64,000 nucleotides of DNA, taken from NCBI RefSeq assembly GCF_000429545.1, contig NZ_AUCB01000009.1:1-64000 (forward strand), in the 5' to 3' direction. The stretch is from Arenibacter certesii DSM 19833. GTDB taxonomy: Bacteria > Bacteroidota > Bacteroidia > Flavobacteriales > Flavobacteriaceae. Positions 8,222-16,625 of the stretch are shown here, piece by piece. A model generated the notes under the pieces. That model saw only the letters and a list, made by a program, of their open reading frames with translations. It was not told the origin of the DNA and made no database searches. Position numbers and translations under genes: made by a program. Every line of letters starts with the position of its first letter. Position 1 is the stretch's first letter.

Positions 8222-9466
8222 ATGTCACAAACGGAAAATTTAACTTCAGAAAATGCTATTGCATTGGAGGATAAGTATGGAGCGCATAACTACCATTCCT
8301 TACCTGTGGTTTTAAGTCGGGGAGAGGGAGTATATGTCTGGGATGCCGAAGGGAAGAAGTATTATGATTTTCTTTCTGCTTATTCCGCAGTCAATCAGGG
8401 ACATTGTCATCCAAAAATTGTAGATGCTATGACGCGTCAGGCGCAAACGCTCACTCTTACCTCTAGGGCATTCTACAATGATCAGTTAGGGAAGTTTGAG
8501 AAATATGCTTGTGAAACCTTTGGATATGATAAAATGCTGCCCATGAATACGGGTGCGGAGGCAGTGGAGACTGCTTTGAAAATTTGTAGGAAATGGGCCT
8601 ATGAGAAAAAAGGAGTTGCCTCGAACGAAGCGCAAATTATTGTTTGTGAGAATAATTTTCACGGTCGTACTACCACTATAATCTCATTTTCTAATGATCC
8701 TGTAGCTAGGATAAATTTTGGACCTTATACTAAGGGGTTCATTAAAATTGAATATGATAATTTAATTGCTTTGGAGGAGGCATTGAAAAGCAATGATAAT
8801 GTAGCGGGATTTTTGGTGGAACCCATTCAGGGGGAAGCGGGAGTATATGTGCCTACTGACGGATATTTGGCCAAAGCTAAGGCACTCTGTGAAAAATATA
8901 ATGTTCTCTTTATTGCTGATGAAGTACAAACAGGAATTGCTAGGACGGGAAAAATGTTGGCAGTAGATCATGAAGGAGTTAAACCCAATATGTTAATTTT
9001 AGGAAAGGCACTTTCTGGGGGTGCCTACCCAGTATCTTGTGTTCTAGCCGATAATGATATAATGGATGTAATTGGACCTGGAAACCATGGAAGTACATTT
9101 GGTGGTAACCCTGTTGCTGCAGCAGTGGGAATTGCTGCATTGGAGGTGGTTAAAGAGGAAGGCTTGGCAGAAAATGCGCGGGAATTGGGTGAGCTCTTTA
9201 GGGCAGAGCTCAATAAGTTTATTCCTGGTAGTTCTATTGTGACTGCAGTAAGGGGGAAAGGGCTTTTGAATGCCATTTTGGTGAATGATTCCGAAGTTAG
9301 CTCTACAGCGTGGAATATTTGTTTAGCCTTACGGGATAATGGTCTCTTGGCAAAACCAACCCATGGTAACATTATTAGATTTGCTCCTCCTTTGGTTATG
9401 ACACGTGAGCAATTGCTAGACTGTGTCGCTATAATCATTAAAACTCTAGAGCAGTTTCAGAAATAA
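8222..9466 (+). CDS. rocD: Ornithine--oxo-acid aminotransferase
   Basis: The 414-residue protein is a full-length class III PLP aminotransferase. It carries [18 protein letters not shown] near the start, the [12 protein letters not shown] segment typical of ornithine delta-aminotransferase, [12 protein letters not shown], the cofactor [12 protein letters not shown] loop and the Schiff-base lysine in [14 protein letters not shown]. It converts ornithine and 2-oxoglutarate to glutamate semialdehyde and glutamate, linking arginine breakdown to proline. It is a single-gene unit with its own terminator at 9497-9521. Confidence 0.94.
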   Translation: MSQTENLTSENAIALEDKYGAHNYHSLPVVLSRGEGVYVWDAEGKKYYDFLSAYSAVNQGHCHPKIVDAMTRQAQTLTLTSRAFYNDQLGKFEKYACETFGYDKMLPMNTGAEAVETALKICRKWAYEKKGVASNEAQIIVCENNFHGRTTTIISFSNDPVARINFGPYTKGFIKIEYDNLIALEEALKSNDNVAGFLVEPIQGEAGVYVPTDGYLAKAKALCEKYNVLFIADEVQTGIARTGKMLAVDHEGVKPNMLILGKALSGGAYPVSCVLADNDIMDVIGPGNHGSTFGGNPVAAAVGIAALEVVKEEGLAENARELGELFRAELNKFIPGSSIVTAVRGKGLLNAILVNDSEVSSTAWNICLALRDNGLLAKPTHGNIIRFAPPLVMTREQLLDCVAIIIKTLEQFQK

Positions 9467-9496
9467 ATTGTTTCCTATAATATATGTAAAGAAAGG

Positions 9497-9521
9497 CCTG
9501 CTCTATATAGCAGGTTTTTTT
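9497..9521 (+). terminator. rocD terminator
   Basis: A perfect stem CCTGCT/AGCAGG (9497-9514, loop CTATAT) is followed by seven T. It abuts the stop codon of the convergent DUF2752 gene. Confidence 0.9.
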
Positions 9522-9939
9522 ATGCGGATGGGGCAAGAAAGGTAAATGGAAATATGGGGATATTTCTAAAGATGGTGAAGAGCATCACGATAATAAGAAC
9601 TATTATAGGTGTCCTGGGATGATAAATAATATCCGGATAGTTTTTGCCAATCTTAATCGAGAGAAATTTTATGGAAAAGTGATAACTCATCAACATAAAG
9701 GCGGGTATAAACAGTGCATTGGACTTTAATGTGCCAACAAAATTTAAGTGTAAAAGATGATGAAGCGCTCTTTGGCTGCCGCATCCCGTACAATAGTATC
9801 CCGTAAAATGGTAGAAGAGGCATTTAGGGAAATAGGACGAGCTACTGGGATCCATAAAAAAATATAGGAGTGCTATTCCAGAGAATAGCACTCCTATAAG
9901 TAATATTAATAACTGTTTTTTACCTTTTTTAGAAATCAC
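9520..9939 (-). CDS. DUF2752 small membrane protein (copy 1)
   Basis: The 139-residue protein has three hydrophobic segments. After the first it carries the DUF2752 signature, C-x2-C-G-S-Q-R-A at residues 50-58 followed by HHLLHLNF, with an additional Cys40. The family function is unknown; the CxxCG pair could bind metal or be redox active. It starts at GTG 9939, seven bases after the CD225 gene stops, so it is the last gene of a four-gene run of small membrane proteins (10911 to 9520). It is longer than copy 2 by a second pair of membrane segments. Confidence 0.82.
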   Translation of the reverse strand: MISKKGKKQLLILLIGVLFSGIALLYFFMDPSSSSYFPKCLFYHFTGYYCTGCGSQRALHHLLHLNFVGTLKSNALFIPAFMLMSYHFSIKFLSIKIGKNYPDIIYHPRTPIIVLIIVMLFTIFRNIPIFPFTFLAPSA

Positions 9940-9946
9940 TGTCTCA

Positions 9947-10225
9947 TTAGTAACTGCTGCTTAGAAAGCTGGCAATAGCAGCAAATCCAAAAAAAGCGAT
10001 TGAAACAACGAAAATAACCACTACCAGCCCTATGCTGACCAAGGCCCATGTTTTTGCATTTTTAGATGCACGCTCTGCGGCATCATAATTCCCTAGGGCA
10101 TAGGCTTCATTTACCTTGGCAGCATAAATTATGCTAACTATCCCTGGAATAATACAACAGAAAATTGTACTGAATATAGCAAGGATTAAATAGTTGCTAG
10201 GTTTTGGTCTATAATTGTTTTCCAT
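9947..10225 (-). CDS. CD225/dispanin family membrane protein
   Basis: The 92-residue protein has the dispanin layout: a short polar N-terminus with prolines, a first intramembrane segment with paired Cys23-Cys24 followed by PGIVSIIYAAKVNEAYALGN, a cytoplasmic loop YDAAERASKNAKTWA, and a second membrane segment. This is the fold family of eukaryotic IFITM proteins, in which the Cys pair is acylated and the helix bends membranes; whether that holds in bacteria is unknown. It lies between the CCC-motif gene and DUF2752 copy 1 on the same strand. Confidence 0.85.
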   Translation of the reverse strand: MENNYRPKPSNYLILAIFSTIFCCIIPGIVSIIYAAKVNEAYALGNYDAAERASKNAKTWALVSIGLVVVIFVVSIAFFGFAAIASFLSSSY

Positions 10226-10263
10226 TGGTTTGGTTGTAATAACATGAAGCTATGACATAGGCT

Positions 10264-10602
10264 CTATTCCATATTACCCAAGTAGTCCTCCAAACGCTCT
10301 CTCATAAGATCCTCGTTTTGTAAGGCATCCCAACCGATGATAGAAACAATCCATACGAAAAACACAACTACCAAAATATTTAATACAATCCCGATTATAG
10401 ATAGTGTTTTACCTAATTTTACATTGTTGTACCCCTCATATTGATCTGGATTAAGAGCATAAAGGTTGGTTGCTTTATTGGCTAAGATTAGCCCTATAAT
10501 TCCGAAAATTAATCCAATAACACCATAGCAACAACAAGTTACTATTGAGATGATACCGAAAACTAAAATGAGTGTTGCATTGGGTAGTTTTTGTTGTTCC
10601 AT
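10264..10602 (-). CDS. CCC-motif membrane protein
   Basis: The 112-residue protein has a first hydrophobic segment with three adjacent cysteines (C23-C25) followed by YGVIGLIFGIIGLILANKA, a polar loop NPDQYEGYNNVKLGKTLS, a second membrane segment and an acidic tail. This is the CCC-motif family of Bacteroidota, of unknown role. Its layout mirrors the neighbouring CD225 protein, with cysteines at the same residue numbers and similar loop composition, so the two may be distant paralogues. The gene starts 9 bp after DUF2752 copy 2 and lies 38 bp before the CD225 gene. Confidence 0.82.
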   Translation of the reverse strand: MEQQKLPNATLILVFGIISIVTCCCYGVIGLIFGIIGLILANKATNLYALNPDQYEGYNNVKLGKTLSIIGIVLNILVVVFFVWIVSIIGWDALQNEDLMRERLEDYLGNME

Positions 10603-10611
10603 GGTTTGATT

Positions 10612-10911
10612 TTAATAGATTATTTTAAGCATTTTTATTATATAACTAATGATAATGATACCTGCATTTAGGTATAACAGGTATATTTTTATTTTGAAGC
10701 TATTTTTTACTTCAAAGAAAAGACTAAATCCTAAAAACGCAATCAATAGAATAATAGTGTAAATAGCAGGGAACATTCTAAACGCTGAAATAAAATTCCC
10801 TTCAAGAATAAAAGAAATGGCGCGTTGGATACCACAACCGGGACAATCGATACCAAAGATTTCCTTGTTCAGACAAGGCAGCATATAGTTTTCCAGCTGT
10901 AACAAGTACAT
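10612..10911 (-). CDS. DUF2752 small membrane protein (copy 2)
   Basis: This 99-residue protein carries the family signature C23-P-G-C26-G-I-Q-R-A near its N-terminus, preceded by Cys13, followed by SFILEGNF and two hydrophobic segments. It is shorter than copy 1 and lacks its first membrane segment. It is the first gene of the four-gene minus-strand run. The region between it and the divergent gene at 10974 is only 62 bp and must hold promoters for both directions. The role is unknown. Confidence 0.8.
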   Translation of the reverse strand: MYLLQLENYMLPCLNKEIFGIDCPGCGIQRAISFILEGNFISAFRMFPAIYTIILLIAFLGFSLFFEVKNSFKIKIYLLYLNAGIIIISYIIKMLKIIY

Positions 10912-10940
10912 TTTATCCCTATTTTAAAGTGCTAATATAA

Positions 10941-10969
10941 TTGTTTACGGGAAATTACTATTATTTTTG
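10941..10969 (+). promoter_or_regulatory. Promoter of the small membrane protein/Smr operon
   Basis: A TTG at 10941-10943 and a TATTTTTG -7 element at 10962-10969 are separated by 18 bp, close to the Bacteroidota -33/-7 layout. The ATG follows at 10974, only 4 bp after the -7 element, so this transcript too may be almost leaderless. Confidence 0.6.
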
Positions 10970-10973
10970 GGCA

Positions 10974-11180
10974 ATGAAAATGAAACGAACTTTTTATTTA
11001 CTAATGATTGCAATCGGAGGCTTAATCGCTGGTTTTGGTAACCGATTTATGGGAGAGGAGTTTGCACTGATGGTCGGATTTGTATTGTTGATGTTCGGAC
11101 TCTATAAATCTACTCAATTATGGAGCAGCAGCCAATTGGATGAAAGAGAGCGAATAAAAGAAGAAGATGATGAGATTTAA
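10974..11180 (+). CDS. Small membrane protein upstream of the Smr gene
   Basis: The 68-residue protein begins MKMKRTFYLL and has two hydrophobic segments (about 6-22 and 29-46) followed by a highly charged tail (LDERERIKEEDDEI). I chose ATG 10974 over a frame extension to 10941 because the extension would overlap the promoter. The end overlaps the Smr gene by 14 bp, pointing to translational coupling. I do not recognise a family. Confidence 0.7.
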   Translation: MKMKRTFYLLMIAIGGLIAGFGNRFMGEEFALMVGFVLLMFGLYKSTQLWSSSQLDERERIKEEDDEI

Positions 11181-11712
11181 AGTAGGCGATAAGGTAGAAG
11201 CTATTGACGATATAGTTAGGGGTAAAATAGTACATATTCATGGTAAAGAAATTACGATGGAAAGTACTGAGGGCTTTGTATTGAGATTTTTTGCGGAGGA
11301 ATTGATGCCTTTACCCAAAGATGGGGAAATTGCAGTTTCTAATTTTGAGGTGGCTAAAATAAAGGCAGAAAAGGAAATCCCTAAAAGGCGACATAGACCA
11401 GTGGCCAAGCCTAAAGAACGGAGTGCTCCTAAGATGGAGGTAGATCTTCATATAGAGAAATTGACCAAGACTCCCAAAGGGATGACCAATTTTGAGATTT
11501 TAAACCTTCAAATGGATACGGCAAAACGGCAATTGGATTTTGCCATGCGAAAAAGAATACAAAAAGTTGTGTTTATTCATGGCGTGGGAGAAGGAGTATT
11601 GAAAGAAGAACTCTATTTTTTGTTCAGAAATTACGAGAATGTAAAATTTTATGACGCCGATTACCAAAAGTATGGCGCAGGTGCTACAGAAGTCTATTTT
11701 TTTCAAAAATAA
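11167..11712 (+). CDS. Smr-domain protein
   Basis: The 181-residue protein has an N-terminal small beta domain (FKVGDKVEAIDD-IVRGKIVHIHGKEITMES, SH3/KOW-like), a basic linker (KRRHRPVAKPKERS) and a C-terminal Smr domain (from EVDLHIEKL, with IHGVGEGVLKEEL). Smr domains of the MutS2 C-terminus have nicking-nuclease activity on DNA or RNA, with the DLH and HGxG motifs both present here. It is not a full MutS2. It overlaps the small membrane protein gene upstream. The start could be ATG 11167 or the next ATG at 11170. Confidence 0.85.
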   Translation: MMRFKVGDKVEAIDDIVRGKIVHIHGKEITMESTEGFVLRFFAEELMPLPKDGEIAVSNFEVAKIKAEKEIPKRRHRPVAKPKERSAPKMEVDLHIEKLTKTPKGMTNFEILNLQMDTAKRQLDFAMRKRIQKVVFIHGVGEGVLKEELYFLFRNYENVKFYDADYQKYGAGATEVYFFQK

Positions 11713-11736
11713 TGGTAGTAGAAAGTCTAAGCTGTT

Positions 11737-12246
11737 TTACTTAGTTGTAACAGTGCCAAAATCATTGATTCTAAGATCGGTAATGCGTTGATCGTTAGTT
11801 TTATTTACTAGCGATATTTCGCTTAATTTTATAGTATGTTCATAAGAAGTAGTTTCGCCCTCTACTTTAGCTGTAGTCGTTATTAGAACGAATCCACTTT
11901 GAGCCTCAATTTCTTCGGTTACCGTAGGAGTGATTGGGGGAACTGCATCACAAAAATAATTTTTGCTCACTTTGTCGGAAAAAATACGATATGTAACCTT
12001 GGTTTCCCCAGATATTGGAATTTGTACTTCGCCTTCGTATTCCTCGTTTATTAAGGTGCCACTGCTTAAGGTTAGAATCAATGCTTCATTATTAACAATT
12101 TTGAAAAACACAGTGCTCTCGGTGGTTGGGGTGCTCCCGCAGAACTGAATTTGACTGTCATCAAAATTTATAGTTTCAATTTGTAGGTCCCCATCGTCAC
12201 AGGAATAAAGGCTAATCAAAAAAACAAATAATAGAATATTTCTCAT
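11737..12246 (-). CDS. Hypothetical lipoprotein
   Basis: The 169-residue protein has a hydrophobic N-terminus ending in a lipobox (SLYSC, Cys at 16), followed by DDG, a sequence often seen in exported surface lipoproteins of Bacteroidota. The remainder is beta-rich with two further cysteines (QFCGS, NYFCDA). I do not recognise a family. It is a lone gene convergent with the Smr gene; a -7 element lies 4 nt before its ATG. Confidence 0.7.
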   Translation of the reverse strand: MRNILLFVFLISLYSCDDGDLQIETINFDDSQIQFCGSTPTTESTVFFKIVNNEALILTLSSGTLINEEYEGEVQIPISGETKVTYRIFSDKVSKNYFCDAVPPITPTVTEEIEAQSGFVLITTTAKVEGETTSYEHTIKLSEISLVNKTNDQRITDLRINDFGTVTTK

Positions 12247-12250
12247 GCCT

Positions 12251-12258
12251 CAAATTTA
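12251..12258 (-). promoter_or_regulatory. -7 element 4 nt from the lipoprotein ATG
   Basis: On the minus strand the order is TAAATTTG, AGGC, ATG. This again predicts a leaderless transcript. Confidence 0.5.
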
Positions 12259-12324
12259 ATAGAAATTTAAGTGATAAACCTACAGCTTTCCCTGTATTTC
12301 ACAGGAAATTAACTTAAATTCAAG

Positions 12325-12332
12325 TATTTTTG
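12325..12332 (+). promoter_or_regulatory. -7 element of the cysteine desulfurase gene
   Basis: A perfect TATTTTTG lies 45 bp before the ATG at 12378. No TTG -33 box is apparent at the expected spacing. Confidence 0.5.
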
Positions 12333-12377
12333 CCATGCCTAATTTAGGTAAGGGAGTTTAAATAAATCAATGTTTTA

Positions 12378-13526
12378 ATGAGAAAGGTATATTTGGATAG
12401 CGCCGCCACAACTCAGGTAAGACCAGAGGTAATAACGAGAATGCAGGAAGCCCTGTCCGACTATTATGGAAATCCTTCTTCTAGCCATAGTTTTGGAAGA
12501 TCGGCAAAAACAGGTATCGAAAAGGCTAGAAAAACCATAGCAAAACAATTAAACGCCAATCCCTCTGAAATTGTTTTTACTTCGGGAGGAACGGAAGCAG
12601 ATAATATGATTCTTCGTTGTGCCGTGAGGGACCTTGGTGTTAAAACCTTAATAACATCTCCTATAGAGCATCATGCGGTTTTGCACACGGCTCGCGAATT
12701 AAAGCGGGAGTATGGTATAGCGCTGCAATATGTAAAGCTAGATCTAAAAGGAAATCCAGACCTAACTCATTTAGAGTCTTTATTAAAAAATGATGACGAT
12801 AAAAAATTAGTCAGTTTAATGCATGTCAACAACGAGATTGGAAATCTGTTGGATATTGATTCCGTGACTAAGCTTTGTGTAGATAACAACGCCTTATTTC
12901 ATTCGGATACTGTGCAGTCTATTGGACATTATTCTTGGGATGTGCAGAAAACACCGCTTCATTTTCTAACCGCTGCGGCCCATAAATTTCATGGTCCTAA
13001 GGGAATTGGATTTGCTTATATCAAAAGAAATACGGGACTAAAACCTTTAATCTTTGGGGGCTCGCAAGAACGGGGATTTAGAGCGGGAACCGAGTCATTC
13101 CATAACATAATAGGTTTGGAAGAGGCGTTTTTACTGGCTTATAGCAATATGGAGGTGGAATCTAAATATATTGCCGACCTAAAGCACTATTTTTTGGAGA
13201 AGCTACAGGCCGCTATTCCAGGAGTTAAATTTAACGGGGAGTCAGGAAATATGGAAAAAAGCACTTATACTTTGGTGAATGTCTGTCTGCCATTTGATCC
13301 CGAAAAGGCTTTGATGCTGTTATTTCACCTAGATATGAAAGGAATTGCCTGTTCTGCGGGAAGTGCCTGCCAATCTGGTAGTAACCTTGGCTCGCATGTT
13401 CTTTCGGAGATCCTTTCTGAAGAAGAGATGAGGAAGCCCTCCTTAAGGTTTTCATTTTCCAGTTACAATACTAGGGAAGACTTGGATTATGTGATCCAAG
13501 TCTTAAGCGATTACAATAAGGATTAG
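12378..13526 (+). CDS. Cysteine desulfurase (IscS/NifS type)
   Basis: The 382-residue class V PLP enzyme has YLDSAATTQVRPEV at its start, the GNPSSSHSFGR segment, FTSGGTEADN, the aspartate and His of HSDTVQSIG, the PLP lysine in AAHKFHGPKG and the sulfur-accepting Cys in IACSAGSACQSGS. It moves sulfur from cysteine to a protein persulfide for Fe-S clusters or thiolated tRNA. It is a solitary gene with no iscU or iscR neighbour, so the acceptor is unclear. Its end overlaps the convergent secreted-protein gene by 4 bp. Confidence 0.92.
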   Translation: MRKVYLDSAATTQVRPEVITRMQEALSDYYGNPSSSHSFGRSAKTGIEKARKTIAKQLNANPSEIVFTSGGTEADNMILRCAVRDLGVKTLITSPIEHHAVLHTARELKREYGIALQYVKLDLKGNPDLTHLESLLKNDDDKKLVSLMHVNNEIGNLLDIDSVTKLCVDNNALFHSDTVQSIGHYSWDVQKTPLHFLTAAAHKFHGPKGIGFAYIKRNTGLKPLIFGGSQERGFRAGTESFHNIIGLEEAFLLAYSNMEVESKYIADLKHYFLEKLQAAIPGVKFNGESGNMEKSTYTLVNVCLPFDPEKALMLLFHLDMKGIACSAGSACQSGSNLGSHVLSEILSEEEMRKPSLRFSFSSYNTREDLDYVIQVLSDYNKD

Positions 13527-14176
13527 CTCTTTTTTCTATCTCGTGGACGTTCACGATCATAGGGGAACTTCCTAGAGGTCATTTTCATCATTTTATCTAT
13601 AAGGTCTGTCGTATTCTTGCCAGACTTTTTATTAATTTGTTTTTCGTATTTCCATAGTAATTTGCCGGTATTGCCATCACTTATTTTTACCCCTATCCTA
13701 CCATAGTCTGCTTGTCCATCTATATAATCCATTATCCTGAATGAGGTAGGGACCCCTTTAGAAAGTAGTACGTTAAGATCTAGGCTACCGCTAATAAGTC
13801 CGTCTACCCCCAAAATTTCACATAGCTGCTTTACGGTATAGATATCAATATTTTCATAAGTTATATTGTTCTGTTTTAAAAGCGCATTGGTGTTCTCTGT
13901 ATTTTGGAATTCTACCGAGAATTTCTTTTTTTTCTTCCTTTTGGAAAAATAGGTTTCCAGCGCATTTTGTACCTCGTAAGCTTCTTTTTCTTCCAGCTTT
14001 TTCAATTCTGCATTAGAGATACCATCTTTAAGTTGTAGATTGGTTACAAATGGTATGATAGCCAAGGTTTCGTGCTTTTGACTCAATTCGTCAAATTTAG
14101 TGCTCTCATAAACATTCTTTTGAGCATTTAGGCTCAAACACAGAATAGCAAATAGGAATAGAAATTTATTTTTCAT
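13523..14176 (-). CDS. Secreted protein of unknown function
   Basis: The 217-residue protein has a signal peptide (LFLFAILCLSLNAQ) and then a segment LAIIPFVTNLQLKD, a helical KKLEEKEAYEVQNALETYF region, the ITYENIDIYTVKQLCEILGVDGLISG segment, and KISDGNTGKLLWKYEKQINK. The order (find a short locus, extend an alpha/beta unit, then a 'GxLLW' strand) recalls CsgG/LpoB-like periplasmic anticodon-binding folds, but this is only a resemblance. The C-terminal tail is strongly basic (DRERPRDRKKS). It is a lone minus-strand gene. Confidence 0.65.
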   Translation of the reverse strand: MKNKFLFLFAILCLSLNAQKNVYESTKFDELSQKHETLAIIPFVTNLQLKDGISNAELKKLEEKEAYEVQNALETYFSKRKKKKKFSVEFQNTENTNALLKQNNITYENIDIYTVKQLCEILGVDGLISGSLDLNVLLSKGVPTSFRIMDYIDGQADYGRIGVKISDGNTGKLLWKYEKQINKKSGKNTTDLIDKMMKMTSRKFPYDRERPRDRKKS

Positions 14177-14432
14177 TCGATACTAATGTATTATAATTGT
14201 TAATACGACTGCCAATTAGAATTTTTTAAGTGCATTAGGCGTGTGGGTCTCCATATTTTGAGTTGGATATAAACCAATTCTATAATTAAAAGGGGCTGAT
14301 TAATGGAGCTCAGTTTAATTTTATTGTAAAAATATGGCAATTTCCGAATCTTCAACTTTAATATTTTCTAAATAGGTCGTTAGTTATCTTATGTTTGGCA
14401 CTTTTGCGGTAATGTAGCTCGCCTCAACAGTC

Positions 14433-16124
14433 TTAATTTCTATAAAAGGTACTGTTAAACGTACTGCTATTGCCTACATTATCTGTTACTATGACTTCTA
14501 GGTCACACTGTTTTTTATCTAGGATAATATCATCAAAATTATAGGTTATAGTATTGGTCTTCGGCTCGTATTCCATTAAAATCCATTCCCCGTTCAAGGT
14601 AGCCGTGTAGGTGTTTATTCCGCTTAAATCATCATCAATTCTAAGACTTAAATAATTGTAATTGGTGAGCCATTGTTTGTCTTTAAAGTTTTTCGGGCTT
14701 ATTCTAGGCGCTATAGTGTCTTTTGCAAGGGTGTAGGTCCCTAAATTACGGGTTCTAGTGGAAAAGGTGGTTCCTCTTTTGTAGGTGGATGAAAAGCCAG
14801 GGGTCATGTTCTTGTCCAATCTTCCTATAAACATTTTGTCTCTTTCTTCCTTAGAGTAATCAGTTACATCAAAAGTGATCGTAAAATTCCTATGAACAGC
14901 GACTTTGCTGTTGTGGATGGTAACTGTGTCTTTCCCCTTTTTAAGATCAATATAGAAATTCTCATAAAATGTATTGGCAGGAAAATATACTTTAGCTCCT
15001 TCTAAATCAAAATTATTAGGTTTTTTGGCGATAATATAGTTATCGGTTTTATCGTCTTTTTTCGGGATTATAATTTCTTGATTTTTCCCTTCTACCGGAA
15101 TAATCAATTTTGTAGTGTTTCCAGCTAGGTCACTAATATGTATTTCTATGTTATATGATAGCCCATCAGTTATGTCTATTTTCCCATCGTTGTAAAGGGT
15201 GTTGTAGATTCCCAATAAATTACTGGGTTCCTTGTAGCACTTCTGAATCCTTTCATAGTAGGTAGCGTAATGGGGATAATCTATTAAGGTATTTATATAC
15301 CTGCTTTCTGGAAATGAAAAAGTTTCAAAGGCGTATTCTGTATATACCTTCCCGTTTACGATTTGTTTTAGTGAATAGGCGCCGTTTTTGTTGGCGGCTA
15401 GGTCCTGACGGTCATATGTATTTATTCCAAATCCTATTACTCCGGTTGCAGTAACCTTATCAGCTAAATAAGAACCATCTGCTTGCCGGTGATATTTTAG
15501 TTTTACTTTCTCCTGGCTTTGGTTAACCTGGGAATTGTCGGATAATGGGTAGGCATAGGCTCCAAGCAACGTGGGGCTAGTAGCATCACGGACTTCTAAA
15601 CCATAAAACAAGGGGTTTGTAGGCATTTCTGTGGCGCTAGTTCTTATTTCGAAATGTAGGTGAGGCCCGGCAGATCCCCCTGTATTGCCAGTATAAGCAA
15701 TAAGATCTCCTTTTTTAAGTGGAATTTCGGAGATGTCGGGAAAAATTTCTACTTCATAAGATTTTTTTTGGTACTGTACTTTCTTAACGTACTCTTCAAT
15801 TTCTGGGGAAAATTTTTGAAGATGGGCATAAACAGAAGTATGTCCATTAGGATGAGCAATATATAAAGCTTTGCCATATCCCCAATGCGAAACCTTTATT
15901 CTGGTTACCCTACCATCACCAATAGAAAATACTGGGATTCCTTCCCGCTGTTGAGTCTTTATGTCTACTCCTGCATGGAAATGATTGGACCGTAATTCAC
16001 CAAATGTGCCCGATAAAATAATTGGGATGTCTAAGGGAGGTCTATAGATATCTGTTGGATACTTTGCCTGTCCATAACCAATAAGTGTAAGTAATAAGTA
16101 CAATCCTAAAAAAGTCCCTCTCAT
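14433..16124 (-). CDS. M23 family metallopeptidase, secreted
   Basis: The 563-residue protein has a signal peptide (LYLLLTLIGYGQA) and, near the N-terminus, a LytM/peptidase M23 domain with both zinc motifs complete: HFHAGVDIKT (H and D) and GPHLHFEIR (HxH). It probably cuts peptidoglycan cross-links in the periplasm. About 370 residues of beta-rich sequence follow, of unknown role, with Ig-like strands near the end (LRIDDDLSG, TLNGEWILMEYE, VTDNVGNSST). I chose ATG 16124 because it puts the signal peptide at the N-terminus; a longer start at 16166 exists. It diverges from the zapA operon. Confidence 0.9.
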   Translation of the reverse strand: MRGTFLGLYLLLTLIGYGQAKYPTDIYRPPLDIPIILSGTFGELRSNHFHAGVDIKTQQREGIPVFSIGDGRVTRIKVSHWGYGKALYIAHPNGHTSVYAHLQKFSPEIEEYVKKVQYQKKSYEVEIFPDISEIPLKKGDLIAYTGNTGGSAGPHLHFEIRTSATEMPTNPLFYGLEVRDATSPTLLGAYAYPLSDNSQVNQSQEKVKLKYHRQADGSYLADKVTATGVIGFGINTYDRQDLAANKNGAYSLKQIVNGKVYTEYAFETFSFPESRYINTLIDYPHYATYYERIQKCYKEPSNLLGIYNTLYNDGKIDITDGLSYNIEIHISDLAGNTTKLIIPVEGKNQEIIIPKKDDKTDNYIIAKKPNNFDLEGAKVYFPANTFYENFYIDLKKGKDTVTIHNSKVAVHRNFTITFDVTDYSKEERDKMFIGRLDKNMTPGFSSTYKRGTTFSTRTRNLGTYTLAKDTIAPRISPKNFKDKQWLTNYNYLSLRIDDDLSGINTYTATLNGEWILMEYEPKTNTITYNFDDIILDKKQCDLEVIVTDNVGNSSTFNSTFYRN

Positions 16125-16265
16125 AATTATTTGTAAATTGAGGCGAAAGTAATTAATACCGTTCAAATTATAAAAAAAGTAGTGGTTTTAAATATGTTAC
16201 GAGTTCAATTCATGAGTTCGGTACAAGTAGTGGCAGCATTACTTTCAGAATAAGTGAAAAAAGAA

Positions 16266-16296
16266 TTGCTAAGTAGAGCGAGGAATATTAACTTTG
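16266..16296 (+). promoter_or_regulatory. Promoter of the zapB-like/zapA operon
   Basis: TTG at 16266-16268 and TAACTTTG at 16289-16296 are separated by 20 bp, a good match to the Bacteroidota -33/-7 promoter. The ATG follows 24 bp later at 16321. Confidence 0.7.
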
Positions 16297-16320
16297 TGTA
16301 AAATGCATTGATATTTGCAT

Positions 16321-16611
16321 ATGAGTGAATTGGTAGATATTGTAGATTCTTTAGAAAATAAAATAAGTAAGTTGTTGCACCAGTTAGCGCTTTTGCAAGA
16401 CACAAACCTTAAATTAGAAGGAGAATTGGCTGCTGTGAAAAACGAACACGAAGTAACATTAGCTTCGGTAGAGGAGTGGCAGGACAAGTACAATTCACTG
16501 AAGTTGGCAAGTACAATACTGGGCAGTGATACAAACAAGACTGAAGCTAAGCTTAAGATAAACACATTGATAAGAGAGTTGGACCATTGTATAGTGCAAC
16601 TATCGGAATAA
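16321..16611 (+). CDS. ZapB-like coiled-coil protein
   Basis: The 96-residue protein is almost wholly heptad-patterned (LVDIVDSLENKISKLLHQLA, LKLEGELAAVKNEHEVTL, WQDKYNSLKLASTILG) and ends in a KLKINTLIRELDHCIVQL segment. It starts 14 bp before zapA and shares its promoter. Similar short coiled-coil genes stand before zapA in many flavobacteria. The position and coiled coil suggest a cell-division partner of ZapA, like ZapB of E. coli, but sequence homology to ZapB is not evident. I chose ATG 16321 over GTG 16315. Confidence 0.75.
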   Translation: MSELVDIVDSLENKISKLLHQLALLQDTNLKLEGELAAVKNEHEVTLASVEEWQDKYNSLKLASTILGSDTNKTEAKLKINTLIRELDHCIVQLSE

Positions 16612-16625
16612 TGTAAGATAATAAT

